Shown here piece by piece: positions 25,889 through 34,373 of a stretch of 64,000 nt of DNA. The position numbers were made by a program, and so were the translations under genes. Below the pieces are notes generated by a model that saw nothing but the letters and a program-made list of their open reading frames with translations, was not told the DNA's origin and searched no databases. The first letter of the stretch is position 1. Each line of letters opens with the position of its first letter. This DNA is from Gemmatimonadota bacterium (GTDB lineage Bacteria > Gemmatimonadota > Gemmatimonadetes > Gemmatimonadales > Gemmatimonadaceae): the NCBI GenBank assembly GCA_016704465.1, contig JADJAD010000007.1, positions 434,001 to 498,000 on the forward strand, in the 5' to 3' direction.

Positions 25889-26521
25889 ATGAATCACACC
25901 ACATCCGACAACGCTGTCGTCGCATTCGACGGCGCCCGGCTGATCGGCGCGGGAGCGCTCGCGTCCGTTCTTCCACTCGTCAGGCGCGTGGTCGCTGAGG
26001 GTGGCGCTGGCCCGGTGCTCGTATTCGACGCGACCACCAGTCAGCTCGTCGAGTTGGACCTTCGCGATGCCTCGGAACGGGCGGTGGCGGGCAACCTTCT
26101 GGACGCCGCGACGGTGCAAGCGTCAGCGCACGCATCCGACGTGAGTTCAGTTGCGCCACCAGCCGCCGACACGCCACGCGGCCCCGGACGCCCCCGACTC
26201 GGTGTCGTGGCCCGTGAGGTCACGCTCCTCCCGCGCCACTGGGACTGGCTCGCCGTCCAGCCCGGCGGCGCTTCCGCGGCGCTGCGGCGACTGGTCGAGC
26301 AGGCCCGCACGGCGCACGCCGGGCGCGACCGGACGCGCTTTGCACAGGAGTACGCCTACCGCTTCATGTCGGCCATGCTCGGCGACCACCCGGGCTTCGA
26401 GGAGGCAACGCGCGCGCTGTTCGCCGGCGATCACGAGCGCTTCACCGCGCATTCCGATGCGTGGCCCCCAGACCTCCGCGACCACGCGCGGCGCCTGGCC
26501 AGCACCGCCTTCCCTACCTGA
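25889..26521 (+). CDS. DUF2239 family protein
   Basis: 210 aa from the ATG at 25889 (GTG three codons upstream is the alternative). The family signature GRPRLGVVAREVTLLPRHWDWLAVQPGGASAALRRLVEQAR lies at about residues 100-140, followed by the C-terminal FMSAMLGDHPGFEEATRALFAGD region. The function of the family is unknown; the central block looks like a helix-turn-helix-type DNA-binding segment, an inference only. It precedes a MATE exporter by 22 bp on the same strand. Confidence 0.85.
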   Translation: MNHTTSDNAVVAFDGARLIGAGALASVLPLVRRVVAEGGAGPVLVFDATTSQLVELDLRDASERAVAGNLLDAATVQASAHASDVSSVAPPAADTPRGPGRPRLGVVAREVTLLPRHWDWLAVQPGGASAALRRLVEQARTAHAGRDRTRFAQEYAYRFMSAMLGDHPGFEEATRALFAGDHERFTAHSDAWPPDLRDHARRLASTAFPT

Positions 26522-26543
26522 CCGTTCATCTCGCAACACCTTC

Positions 26544-27926
26544 ATGCACGACCTGACTCAGGGGTCAATCCCCCGCCATATCACCCGCCTGGCCGCCCCA
26601 CTGGCCATCGGCATGCTCTTCCAAACGCTCTACTACTTCGTCGACCTCTTCTTCGTCGGACGGCTGGGCGACGCTGCCATTGCCGGGGTGGGAGCCGCGG
26701 GGAACTTGCAGTTCATTGTCATGGCCCTGACCCAGGTCCTGGGGGTCGGGACGATGGTGCTGATTTCGCACGCCGTCGGCCGCAAGGACCAGCCAGACGC
26801 GAACCTCGTGTTCAACCAGAGCGTGCTGCTCGCCGCCCTCCTGGCCGCGATCACGCTGGTGGCGGGCTTCGCCCTCTCCGGGGCGTACCTGCGCGCCATC
26901 GCCGCCGACCAGGAAACTGTCCGCCAGGGCACGGCCTACCTCTATGGGTTCCTCCCGGCACTGGCACTGCAGTTCGCCCTCATCTCCATGGGCTCGGCGC
27001 TTCGGGGGAGCGGGATCGCCAAGCCGACCATGGTCGTGCAGATGCTCACGGTCGTGCTCAACGCGGCGCTGGCCCCGGTGCTCATCGCGGGGTGGGGCAC
27101 GGGCCTCCCGTTAGGCGTGGCAGGGGCGGGGCTGGCGAGCTCGATTTCGGTCGCCGTCGGTGTCCTGCTGCTCTTCACCTACTTCCGGCGCGTCGAGAAG
27201 TTCGTGCAGTTCGATCTCGCGCTGTTTCGTCCTCGGCTCGACGTCTGGAGGCGCCTGCTGCGCATCGGTGTCCCCGCCGGCGCCGAGTTCTTCCTGATGT
27301 TCCTGTCGATGGCCGTGGTCTACTGGATCATCCGCGACTTCGGCGCAGCGGCACAGGCCGGCTTCGGCGTGGGAGCGCGCGTGCTGCAGGCCATTCTCCT
27401 CCCGGGGATGGCGATCGCGTTCGCGGCGGCACCCATCGCCGGTCAGAACCTCGCCGCCGGTCTTCCCGATCGTGCTCGGCAGACCTTCGTCGAATCGATC
27501 AAGCTCGGCAGCGCCGTGATGCTGGTGCTTACGATCGTGTGCCGATGGCGCCCGGATTGGCTGGTGCACTGGTTCTCGTCCGACGCCGTGGTCGTCGCCA
27601 CGGGGGCCGAGTACTTGTCGATCATCTCGTTCAACTTCGTGGCCGCCGGGATCGTCTTTACCTGCTCGGGGATGTTCCAGGCGATGGGCAACACGGTGCC
27701 GACCGTCATCAGCAGCGCGGTGCGACTGGTCCTGTTCGTCGTCCCCTCGTTGTGGGTGTCCCAGCAGCCGGGCTTCGCCCTGTGGAAGCTCTGGTACGTC
27801 GGGGTCGCGGCCTCCGCCATGCACGCCGTATTCACCGTATGGTTGCTGCGACGTGAGGCAGGAAAGCGGGTGGACTTGGGGCTGGGGCCAGTCGGCATCG
27901 CGGTACCCGCCGAAGTGGGGGCCTGA
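26544..27926 (+). CDS. MATE family multidrug/organic cation exporter
   Basis: 460 aa with about 12 hydrophobic helices in two homologous halves. MHDLTQGSIPRHITRLAAPL is the usual N-terminus; GMLFQTLYYFVDLFFVGRLG and the later ALRGSGIAKPTMVVQ and QNLAAG segments are MATE-typical. The frame is open across the whole preceding gene, but the ATG at 26544 matches the family start. Probably Na+- or H+-driven efflux; the substrate is unknown. Likely co-transcribed with the DUF2239 gene; convergent with the cytochrome gene. Confidence 0.93.
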   Translation: MHDLTQGSIPRHITRLAAPLAIGMLFQTLYYFVDLFFVGRLGDAAIAGVGAAGNLQFIVMALTQVLGVGTMVLISHAVGRKDQPDANLVFNQSVLLAALLAAITLVAGFALSGAYLRAIAADQETVRQGTAYLYGFLPALALQFALISMGSALRGSGIAKPTMVVQMLTVVLNAALAPVLIAGWGTGLPLGVAGAGLASSISVAVGVLLLFTYFRRVEKFVQFDLALFRPRLDVWRRLLRIGVPAGAEFFLMFLSMAVVYWIIRDFGAAAQAGFGVGARVLQAILLPGMAIAFAAAPIAGQNLAAGLPDRARQTFVESIKLGSAVMLVLTIVCRWRPDWLVHWFSSDAVVVATGAEYLSIISFNFVAAGIVFTCSGMFQAMGNTVPTVISSAVRLVLFVVPSLWVSQQPGFALWKLWYVGVAASAMHAVFTVWLLRREAGKRVDLGLGPVGIAVPAEVGA

Positions 27927-27947
27927 CCGCGCGTGCTCGGGTGCGCA

Positions 27948-28376
27948 CTACGGCGCGGGTTTCTCCCGCGAGATGGACCACACATACGCCGCCACGTCTC
28001 GCACCTGAGCGTCGGTGAGGTTCATGGGCCCGCCCCGAGGATTCATGGGAAAGCGACGGGTCGTGTCCTTGAGCGCCGTTCGCGGGATCCCTGCCGTCAC
28101 GGTCGCCACAATCTCGTCGTAGCTCCCGCGGTGGTGCATCCACGGCCCGGTGACGAGGCTGGGGGCGTTCTGCGCTCCCACGCCCTTTTGCCCATGACAG
28201 CGCTGGCACGAGCCGGCGTTGAACAACGAGTCGCCCTGCGCGATCATCGCAGTCGTCACGCCCGCCGGCAGCGACGTCGCAGCCGAGCGTTGGGTGGTGG
28301 CGGCACACCCCGTGGCCAGCACGGTAGCGGCGAGCACGGTAGTGGCGAGCATCGCGATGAGGGAGCGGGATCGCAT
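27948..28376 (-). CDS. Mono-haem c-type cytochrome lipoprotein
   Basis: 142 aa. Lipobox TVLATGC (lipid-Cys24); one haem c site CQRCH (Cys57, Cys60, His61); likely axial Met in FPMNPRGGPMNL; C-terminal RDVAAYVWSIS helix. Class I cytochrome of the type that passes electrons between periplasmic dehydrogenases and a terminal oxidase. No partner enzyme is adjacent. Confidence 0.92.
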   Translation of the reverse strand: MRSRSLIAMLATTVLAATVLATGCAATTQRSAATSLPAGVTTAMIAQGDSLFNAGSCQRCHGQKGVGAQNAPSLVTGPWMHHRGSYDEIVATVTAGIPRTALKDTTRRFPMNPRGGPMNLTDAQVRDVAAYVWSISREKPAP

Positions 28377-28537
28377 GGAACCTCGCGTTTGTGGGTGGCG
28401 GCGGTCGAATGTGGGTGAATCAAGCGCGCTTGCGTTCTCAACCCGCTTCCGCGCACCGTGATGGCCATCGCGCGCGGTCGGTGATATTGTCTCGGCTCAT
28501 TCCGAAGCTCAAGCCACCGTCAAGACATCACGTATCA

Positions 28538-30016
28538 ATGGCACACGTCCCCCGCCGTTCGCTCGCCGGCGCACTGAGCGTCGCCGCCTTCCTTGCCGCT
28601 GGCCAGTACGCCCATGCACAGCCCGCGTCGCTCACCGCCCACCCGCGCATTCGTGAGGCGACGACCCTGCTCGACAAGTGGCTCGACGCCCAACGCGCGT
28701 ATCAGCGCATCCCGTCACTCGCCGGCGCCGTGGTGCACGACCAGACGATCGTGTGGCAGGGGGCCTCTGGATACGCAAACATCGAGAAGCAGCTCGAGGC
28801 CTCGCCGTCAACGCTGTACAGCATCTGCTCCATCTCCAAGCTGTTCACGTCCATCAGTGTCATGCAACTGCGCGATCGCGCGCTCGTGCGGCTCGACGAC
28901 CCGGTGGGCAAGCACCTCAAGTGGTTCAATATCAAGCGGTCCCATCCCGAGTCAGGCGAGATCACCGTCGAGGGATTGCTCACGCACGCCTCTGGCCTGC
29001 CACGCGAAGCCGCCTTCCCGTACTGGTCCGCCCCGAACTTCGAGTTCCCGACACGGCAGCAGATCATCGACGCGCTTGGCAGCGAGGAGACGCTGTATCC
29101 CGCCGAGACCTTCTTCCAGTACTCGAACCTCGGCCTGACGCTTGCCGGTGAGATCGTGAGCACGGTGAGCGGCCAGTCGTACGCCGACTACGTGCGGGCG
29201 AACGTCCTCACCCCGCTTGGGTTGGCGAGCACCTACCCCGAGATCCCGGCGCAGGAGGAGGGGAAGCGCATGGCCGTGGGCTACGGGCCGGTGACGCGCG
29301 ATGGCTCGCGCCTCACGCTGCCGCTCTTCACTTCGAAGGGGATTGCTCCTGCCGCAGGCTACGCTTCGACCGCGCTTGACCTGGCGCGCTTCGCCCAGTG
29401 GCAGTTCCGGCTCCTCGGCACGGGTGGGAACGAGGTGCTCAACGCCAACACACTCCGTGAGATGCAACGTGTGCACTTCGTCGATCCCTCGTGGGAGACG
29501 ACGTGGGGGCTCGGTTTCTCCGTCACGCGCGGCACCGGGGACAAGACGTTTGTCGGCCACGGCGGAAGCTGTCCCGGCTACCAGACGCAGCTGTCGATGC
29601 AACCCGACGAGAAGATTGCCACCGTGGCAATGTCGAATGGCATGGACGTGAACGCCGGGGCCCTTGCCCGTGGGATGTACGAAATCATTGCGCCGGCGCT
29701 CAAGGCGGCGCAGGGCGATTCTGCCGGCAAGATCAAGGCACTCGATCCGTCGCTCGAGCGATACCTCGGGACCTATGCCAATGCCTGGCGCGGCGAGACT
29801 GAGCTCATTGCCTGGGAAGGGGGACTCGCGGCCGTGTCGCTTCCAGCCGACGCGCCGATCCGCAGCATCACCAAGCTGCGGAAAGAGGGCGAGCACATGT
29901 TTCGACGGGTGCGGTCCGACGGCAAGCTGGCCGAAGTGTGGCGCTTCGATGTTGGGAGCGATGGGCGAGTGACGCAGTACACGGTGAACTACAACGTGAG
30001 TCCGCGCATCCGCTAG
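28538..30016 (+). CDS. Serine hydrolase, class C beta-lactamase/PBP-like
   Basis: 492 aa from the ATG at 28538, with a signal peptide ending YAHAQPA. Catalytic SxxK is S98-I-S-K101; the YxN motif is YSNLG; the third motif is HGG in VGHGGSCPGYQT. About 110 residues after the catalytic domain form a C-terminal beta-rich domain seen in D-aminopeptidase/esterase-like members. True beta-lactamase activity is unlikely on family grounds; peptidase or esterase action on periplasmic substrates is more probable. Its TAG overlaps the stop of the convergent hxlR-type gene inside a shared CTAG. Confidence 0.9.
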   Translation: MAHVPRRSLAGALSVAAFLAAGQYAHAQPASLTAHPRIREATTLLDKWLDAQRAYQRIPSLAGAVVHDQTIVWQGASGYANIEKQLEASPSTLYSICSISKLFTSISVMQLRDRALVRLDDPVGKHLKWFNIKRSHPESGEITVEGLLTHASGLPREAAFPYWSAPNFEFPTRQQIIDALGSEETLYPAETFFQYSNLGLTLAGEIVSTVSGQSYADYVRANVLTPLGLASTYPEIPAQEEGKRMAVGYGPVTRDGSRLTLPLFTSKGIAPAAGYASTALDLARFAQWQFRLLGTGGNEVLNANTLREMQRVHFVDPSWETTWGLGFSVTRGTGDKTFVGHGGSCPGYQTQLSMQPDEKIATVAMSNGMDVNAGALARGMYEIIAPALKAAQGDSAGKIKALDPSLERYLGTYANAWRGETELIAWEGGLAAVSLPADAPIRSITKLRKEGEHMFRRVRSDGKLAEVWRFDVGSDGRVTQYTVNYNVSPRIR

Positions 30017-30417
30017 GCGATACTGCTGCCGCTCGGCTCCGCGTACGGCGACGCGTCGACCTGATGCTGATCCACCGCAGGGCCGGCGGCGACGGTTTGG
30101 TCACTCCACGCCTCCGCCCACCGCGCGATCGCGCAGAAGGTCTCGTCTAGCGCGCGCCCTTTATTGGTCAGCTCGTACTCCACCCGCACGGGAGTCTCGG
30201 GAATGACCAGGCGCGTGATAATCGCCTCGCCTTCCAATTCGCGCAGCCGCTCGGAAAGCATGCGGTCGCTCATCTCGGGGATCGCTGCGGCGAGCACGTT
30301 GAAGCGCACTCGCCCCCCCTGCAGGACGCGGAGGATCGCTCCGGTCCAGCGCTTTCCGATGAGTTCCACCGCCCGGTGAAAGCGCGGGCAGAGGGCGGGA
30401 ACAGGCGAATCAGACAT
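30013..30417 (-). CDS. HxlR-type winged-helix transcriptional regulator
   Basis: 134 aa. CPRFHRAVELIGKRWTGAILRVL is the HxlR N-terminus with the conserved Cys10 used for redox or thiol sensing in some members (YodB, HypR). RFNVLAAAIPEMSDRMLSERLRELE is the recognition helix region and YELTNKGRAL the wing. It is divergent from yceI across an AT-rich 170-bp region with two palindromes, so it probably controls yceI and itself. Confidence 0.93.
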   Translation of the reverse strand: MSDSPVPALCPRFHRAVELIGKRWTGAILRVLQGGRVRFNVLAAAIPEMSDRMLSERLRELEGEAIITRLVIPETPVRVEYELTNKGRALDETFCAIARWAEAWSDQTVAAGPAVDQHQVDASPYAEPSGSSIA

Positions 30418-30437
30418 AGAGTTAACTTACATTGAAT

Positions 30438-30460
30438 AAGCTACTTGACAAGAGTAGCTT
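30438..30460. promoter_or_regulatory. Palindrome in the hxlR-yceI intergenic region (operator candidate 1)
   Basis: AAGCTACT (30438-30445) and AGTAGCTT (30453-30460) form a perfect 8-bp inverted repeat with a 7-bp spacer. It covers the predicted yceI -35 TTGACA (30445-30450). Size and symmetry suit a dimeric winged-helix repressor. Confidence 0.6.
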
Positions 30461-30473
30461 GCAATAGTACTGT
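30445..30473 (+). promoter_or_regulatory. Predicted yceI promoter
   Basis: TTGACA (30445-30450) and TACTGT (30468-30473) with 17 bp between them, about 115 bp before the yceI ATG. Flanked and overlapped by both palindromes. Confidence 0.55.
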
Positions 30474-30489
30474 TACTTATCCAAAGTAA
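30473..30489. promoter_or_regulatory. Palindrome in the hxlR-yceI intergenic region (operator candidate 2)
   Basis: TTACTT (30473-30478) and AAGTAA (30484-30489) around a 5-bp spacer. HxlR/YodB-type sites are commonly TACT...AGTA palindromes, so this and the 30438 site are both candidates. It sits at the predicted start of the yceI transcript. Confidence 0.55.
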
Positions 30490-30589
30490 GCGCACGAAGT
30501 CTGCGTGCCGATGCTGTCGAATTCGCGTCGCGAACATCCCACAAGTCGTTCACATCCATTGCATTACCACGTCACACACCGAGAAATCC

Positions 30590-31141
30590 ATGACCGCTGC
30601 CGCTGCTGAACGCCAAGTCACCGCCTGGACGCTCGATTCGTCCCACTCGCACGTGGAGTTCGCCGTCCGCCACATGATGGTCGCCACCGCCAAGGGGCGC
30701 TTCGCCGACGTGAAGGGGACCGTCACGTGGGACGGTGCCGACCTGTCGAGCGCTCACGTCGACGTCGAGATCCCGATCGACACCATCGACACGAGGAACG
30801 CCGATCGCGACGCACACCTCAAGTCGCCCGATTTCTTCGATGCCGCCACTCATCCGACGATGACCTTCAAGAGCACGAAGATCACCACGAAGGGCGGGAA
30901 CGAGTTCACGATCGAGGGTGCGTTGACCATCCGCGGCACCACCAGGCCGATCACCCTTACCGCGAAGTCGAATGGACAGGTGCGGGACCCGTGGGGGATG
31001 GATCGTGCCGGATTCAGCGCGACCGGACAGGTCGACCGTCTCGCGTACGGGTTGCACTGGAACGCTGCGCTCGAAGCAGGCGGCCTCGTGGTAGCGCAGG
31101 ACGTGAAGATCGCGCTGGAGATCGAGCTGACGAAAAACTGA
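30590..31141 (+). CDS. YceI family protein
   Basis: 183-residue lipocalin-like beta-barrel of the polyisoprenoid-binding family. W-x-LDSSHSHVEFAVRHMMV at the N-terminus, DADRDAHLKSPDFFDAATHPTMTF-like centre (seen here as RNADRDAHLKSPDFFD) and DVKIALEIELTKN at the end are typical. No signal peptide, so this copy appears cytoplasmic. Divergent HxlR regulator upstream suggests induction by a stress or electrophile signal. Confidence 0.93.
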   Translation: MTAAAAERQVTAWTLDSSHSHVEFAVRHMMVATAKGRFADVKGTVTWDGADLSSAHVDVEIPIDTIDTRNADRDAHLKSPDFFDAATHPTMTFKSTKITTKGGNEFTIEGALTIRGTTRPITLTAKSNGQVRDPWGMDRAGFSATGQVDRLAYGLHWNAALEAGGLVVAQDVKIALEIELTKN

Positions 31142-31149
31142 CGAAACGG

Positions 31150-31214
31150 GACGGGAGACGGGAGACGGGAGTGGAAGAAAAAGAACCCCCGTCTCCCGTC
31201 CCCCGTCTCCCGTC
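31150..31214. repeat. Facing GACGGGR arrays (3 units + and 4 units -)
   Basis: Three GACGGGA units at 31150-31170 face four inverted units at 31187-31214 across a 16-nt A-rich spacer. The left array starts 8 nt after the yceI stop; the right one starts, on the minus strand, 6 nt after the stop of the convergent M16 gene. RNA from either direction would read G-rich then C-rich and could fold into a long hairpin, so it may act as a two-way terminator. Confidence 0.92.
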
Positions 31215-31220
31215 TGCAGT

Positions 31221-32654
31221 TCAGAACTTCGAGAACGCCCGGCTCGGCACCTTTCCCTCGTCTCCCACATACACCCATCGCACGTCGCGCACGTAGCGCT
31301 GCGCGGCGCGCTGGATGTCCTGCGGAGTGACGCTCCGCAGCTGCTCCTCGAAGCGCGCCACGGCCCGGATGTCCCCCTCGAACAGGAACGATCGGGCGAG
31401 GAAGTCGGCCTGGTTGGCGTTGGTCTCGTTGTCCAGGTAGAACTGCGTGAGGAACTGCTGCACGAGACGCGCGAGCGCTTCGTCGTTGATCATCCCGGTG
31501 CGCAGCGCCGTCAGCTGCTGCCGCATCAGGTCTACCGTGAGCTCGGGCTGCACGGTGGTGACGTAGAAACCGCCAGCCGCAATCGCTCGATCGACAAACG
31601 GCGCGTCGACGGCGTACGTGAGGTTGCGGCGCGACCGGATCTCGCCGAACAGCTGCCCGGCCAGCACCGCCGCCGTGATGCGCAGCGCATAGTAGTCCTT
31701 GGTTCCCGCACGCGGGCCGGCGAACCGTCCCATGATGTAGTTCGTGGGGACCTGACGGTTCACCGTGAAGGGCGCCGTCGTCGACCGGGGCAGCGAGTCC
31801 GGGAGCGTCCACTGATAGCTCCCCGCCGGCATCCGGGCGAGCGTCTGTCCGACCAGGCGCTCCACCTTGTCTCGCGTGATGTCTCCCACCACCACGAGCA
31901 GCATGCGCGACGTCACGAACTGCTCGGCGTGGTACTGCCGCAGGTCACCTAACGAGATGCGCGCAAGCGACTCCGCGGTCCCGGCCACCGGCACTGCATA
32001 CGGATGACCGGCAAAGCCGACCGAGTCGGCCAGGTACTCCAGCAGCGCATCGGGCGAGTCCTGACGCTGGCTCACCCCGAGCAGGAACTGCTGCCTGATG
32101 AGCTCCACCTCGCCCGAGTCGAGCGTCGGCTGCATGAGGCGGGAGGCGAAGATCGCCCACGTGCTGTCGAACGTCGTCCGTGTTGCCCGAATACCGAAGA
32201 CGGTCCAATCGGGTTCGGCGTCGGTGACAATCCCCGTCCCCAGGCGCGACATGGCGCGGCGCAGGCGATCCTTGGAGTACGCCCTGGTCCCGCGTTCAGT
32301 CGCTTCCAGCAGCAACGGCTCGATCCCGGCGTTCTGCCACGTCACCTGGCGCACGCCGCCGAGCAGGTACAGGTTGGCGACCGCGATGTCGCCCGATGTC
32401 TGCCGCTGGATCACGCGCACGCCGCCGGTCACGTAGGTCACCGTGCCGGTATCCGCCGCGGCGGCGCCCGTAGACGAACGCCGTGCTGCCTGGCCCCACG
32501 CGACATCCGCCGTGGACGCGAGCGCGAGCACGCCGAGCGCCAGGAGAACGCGCCGGTGCGTCGCCCCACTCGTCGACAGCTGCGGCGCGCGTTCGCTGAC
32601 GTCGTCTCCCACTCCCATCGTCCGCTTCACTTCTCCCCGCTGCAGTCCCCTCAT
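31221..32654 (-). CDS. M16 family peptidase-like protein, non-catalytic subunit
   Basis: 477 aa from the ATG at 32654, which overlaps the stop of the catalytic partner (ATGA); the frame is open further upstream. Signal-like segment LLALGVLALASTADVAWGQ. It has the M16 fold (VVVGDITRDKVERLVGQTL) and the C-terminal RSRRNLTYAVDAPF segment with the Arg/Tyr pair that positions substrate, but no HxxEH zinc motif. This is the usual inactive half of a two-gene M16 protease. Confidence 0.92.
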   Translation of the reverse strand: MRGLQRGEVKRTMGVGDDVSERAPQLSTSGATHRRVLLALGVLALASTADVAWGQAARRSSTGAAAADTGTVTYVTGGVRVIQRQTSGDIAVANLYLLGGVRQVTWQNAGIEPLLLEATERGTRAYSKDRLRRAMSRLGTGIVTDAEPDWTVFGIRATRTTFDSTWAIFASRLMQPTLDSGEVELIRQQFLLGVSQRQDSPDALLEYLADSVGFAGHPYAVPVAGTAESLARISLGDLRQYHAEQFVTSRMLLVVVGDITRDKVERLVGQTLARMPAGSYQWTLPDSLPRSTTAPFTVNRQVPTNYIMGRFAGPRAGTKDYYALRITAAVLAGQLFGEIRSRRNLTYAVDAPFVDRAIAAGGFYVTTVQPELTVDLMRQQLTALRTGMINDEALARLVQQFLTQFYLDNETNANQADFLARSFLFEGDIRAVARFEEQLRSVTPQDIQRAAQRYVRDVRWVYVGDEGKVPSRAFSKF

Positions 32655-34138
32655 TGCACAATCCTCGGCAGCAGGTCGCTTTCCTTGAGATCTATCCGCT
32701 TCCTCGACTCGGGATCGATCAGGACGCCCACAATGCTCGGCTTGCCGACGATGTACCGGCGCGCATACGACTGCACGTCGGCCAGCGTCTGCTTCGCCAT
32801 GCCGTCGATATACCCCATGTAGTACTCGATCCCCGAGACGCTCCACCAGAAGCCGAGCGTGTGGGCAAAGCCGCTCGCCCGATCCTCGCCGTACGCGGTG
32901 CTCACCGCGCGTTCCGCCTTCACGTTGGTCAGCTGCTCCTGGGTGATGTAGCCCGGGTCGGCAAACTTGGCGATCTCCGCGTGCAGCGCGGCGATCGCCT
33001 CCTTCGTGCGCTCGGGCGTCGTCTGGCCGAGCACCGAGATCGGCCCCTTCTGGTCGAGCGTGTAATAGTTCACGCCGACCGACTGGAAGATTCCGGTGTC
33101 GACCAGCCGCTTCTGCAGCACCGAGACCGATTGGTTGAGGGCGTCGGAGAAGACATCGGCAGCGTAGGTCCCCCTAGGATCCTTCCGCACGCTCGGCCCC
33201 TGCCACTCAACCTGGACGGTCACTGCGTTCACCGGCTGCTCCACGATGACCGCCTCGTGCCCGGTGAGGTCGGGAATCGGGGGGATCGGATCCTTCGCGA
33301 AGGGATCGTTCCCCTTCTTCCAGTCGCCGAAGATCTCCTCCGCCAGCTGAAACACGCGGGTGGGCTCCACGTCGCCGGTGACGATGAGCGCCGCGTTGTT
33401 GGGGACGTAATACTTCTGCTGGATCTCGCGCATCTTGTCCGGGCCAACCGTCTGCAGCACCGACCGCTCGCCGATGATGTTCTTGCGGCTCCACTGCCCC
33501 GGGTACAGGCGCTTCCCCATCGCTTCCTGCAGGGCGAAGAACGGGTTCGCCTCGTTGCGGTCGTATTCACCGAGCACCACCTGGCGCTCTCGCTCCAGCT
33601 CCTCGCGCAGGAACTTCGGTTCGCGCAGTGCGGCCGCGATCAGGCGCACCGCCCCTTCGAGCGAGTCCTTGGGGAGCGTGATGTAGTAGTTGACGCGCTC
33701 TTCCTGTGTGGTGCCATTGAAGACCGCCGCCAGCTCCGACGCCCGTTCGATGAACTGGTCTGGCTGTGGCAGCTGGGCGTTGGCCTTGAAGAACATGTGC
33801 TCGTACATGTGGGCCAGCCCTTCGTAGCCCGGCGGCTGGGTGAACGACCCGTTGCGCACATTGATCTCCACCGTGGCCAGCGGGACGCCGTGGTTCTCGG
33901 CGACGATCACCTCCATCCCGTTGGCCAGGACCTTCTGGTGGATGAACTTCTCCAGGTTCGCGCGCTGGGCGTGGGCCTTGGGCGCAAGGAAGGTGATGGC
34001 GAGCAAGGCGATGGCCAGCGGGCGGGTGAGAGGCCCGGCAAGGCGCCGCGAACGCTGGCGCGCGCGTCGCGGCCCGGCGCGCGGCATTCCCCATCGCCGC
34101 TCTTGTTGTCCTGTGGTCGTTCGATTCGATCCCGTCAT
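32651..34138 (-). CDS. M16 family zinc peptidase, catalytic subunit
   Basis: 495 aa (an ATG 17 codons downstream is an alternative start). Signal region PLAIALLAITFLAPKAHAQ. Inverted zinc motif HMYEH: His110, Glu113, His114, with the downstream Glu in ERERQVVLGEYDRNEANP. Works in the periplasm with the overlapping downstream gene, probably degrading peptides. Divergent from murB. Confidence 0.95.
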   Translation of the reverse strand: MTGSNRTTTGQQERRWGMPRAGPRRARQRSRRLAGPLTRPLAIALLAITFLAPKAHAQRANLEKFIHQKVLANGMEVIVAENHGVPLATVEINVRNGSFTQPPGYEGLAHMYEHMFFKANAQLPQPDQFIERASELAAVFNGTTQEERVNYYITLPKDSLEGAVRLIAAALREPKFLREELERERQVVLGEYDRNEANPFFALQEAMGKRLYPGQWSRKNIIGERSVLQTVGPDKMREIQQKYYVPNNAALIVTGDVEPTRVFQLAEEIFGDWKKGNDPFAKDPIPPIPDLTGHEAVIVEQPVNAVTVQVEWQGPSVRKDPRGTYAADVFSDALNQSVSVLQKRLVDTGIFQSVGVNYYTLDQKGPISVLGQTTPERTKEAIAALHAEIAKFADPGYITQEQLTNVKAERAVSTAYGEDRASGFAHTLGFWWSVSGIEYYMGYIDGMAKQTLADVQSYARRYIVGKPSIVGVLIDPESRKRIDLKESDLLPRIVQ

Positions 34139-34373
34139 TCGATCCTCGAGTCGTCATTCGGGGCGGCGGCGGCAGACGGCCGCAGCCACTGGTGCTTCCC
34201 TCTACACACAAACGCCCGCTGCGGTCGCCGCGTTCGCCCAGCCAAGGCGGGCGCTAGCGGCAGCGTAGGCGGGGTCGGTGCGGGCGCCACACCACGTCGA
34301 AGCATAGTCCGGCGTGGTCGCGACGGGCGAGTGGTGGCGTGAGCGTCACGCCCCCGCTTTCTTTCGCGCCATC

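Noticed and set aside
28538..30016. Beta-lactamase resistance determinant
   Set aside because: The class C fold is shared with many esterases and D-aminopeptidases; the extra C-terminal domain and lack of an ampR/ampC context argue against it.
31150..31214. CRISPR-like array
   Set aside because: Repeat units are 7 bp, contiguous and without unique spacers; no cas genes nearby.
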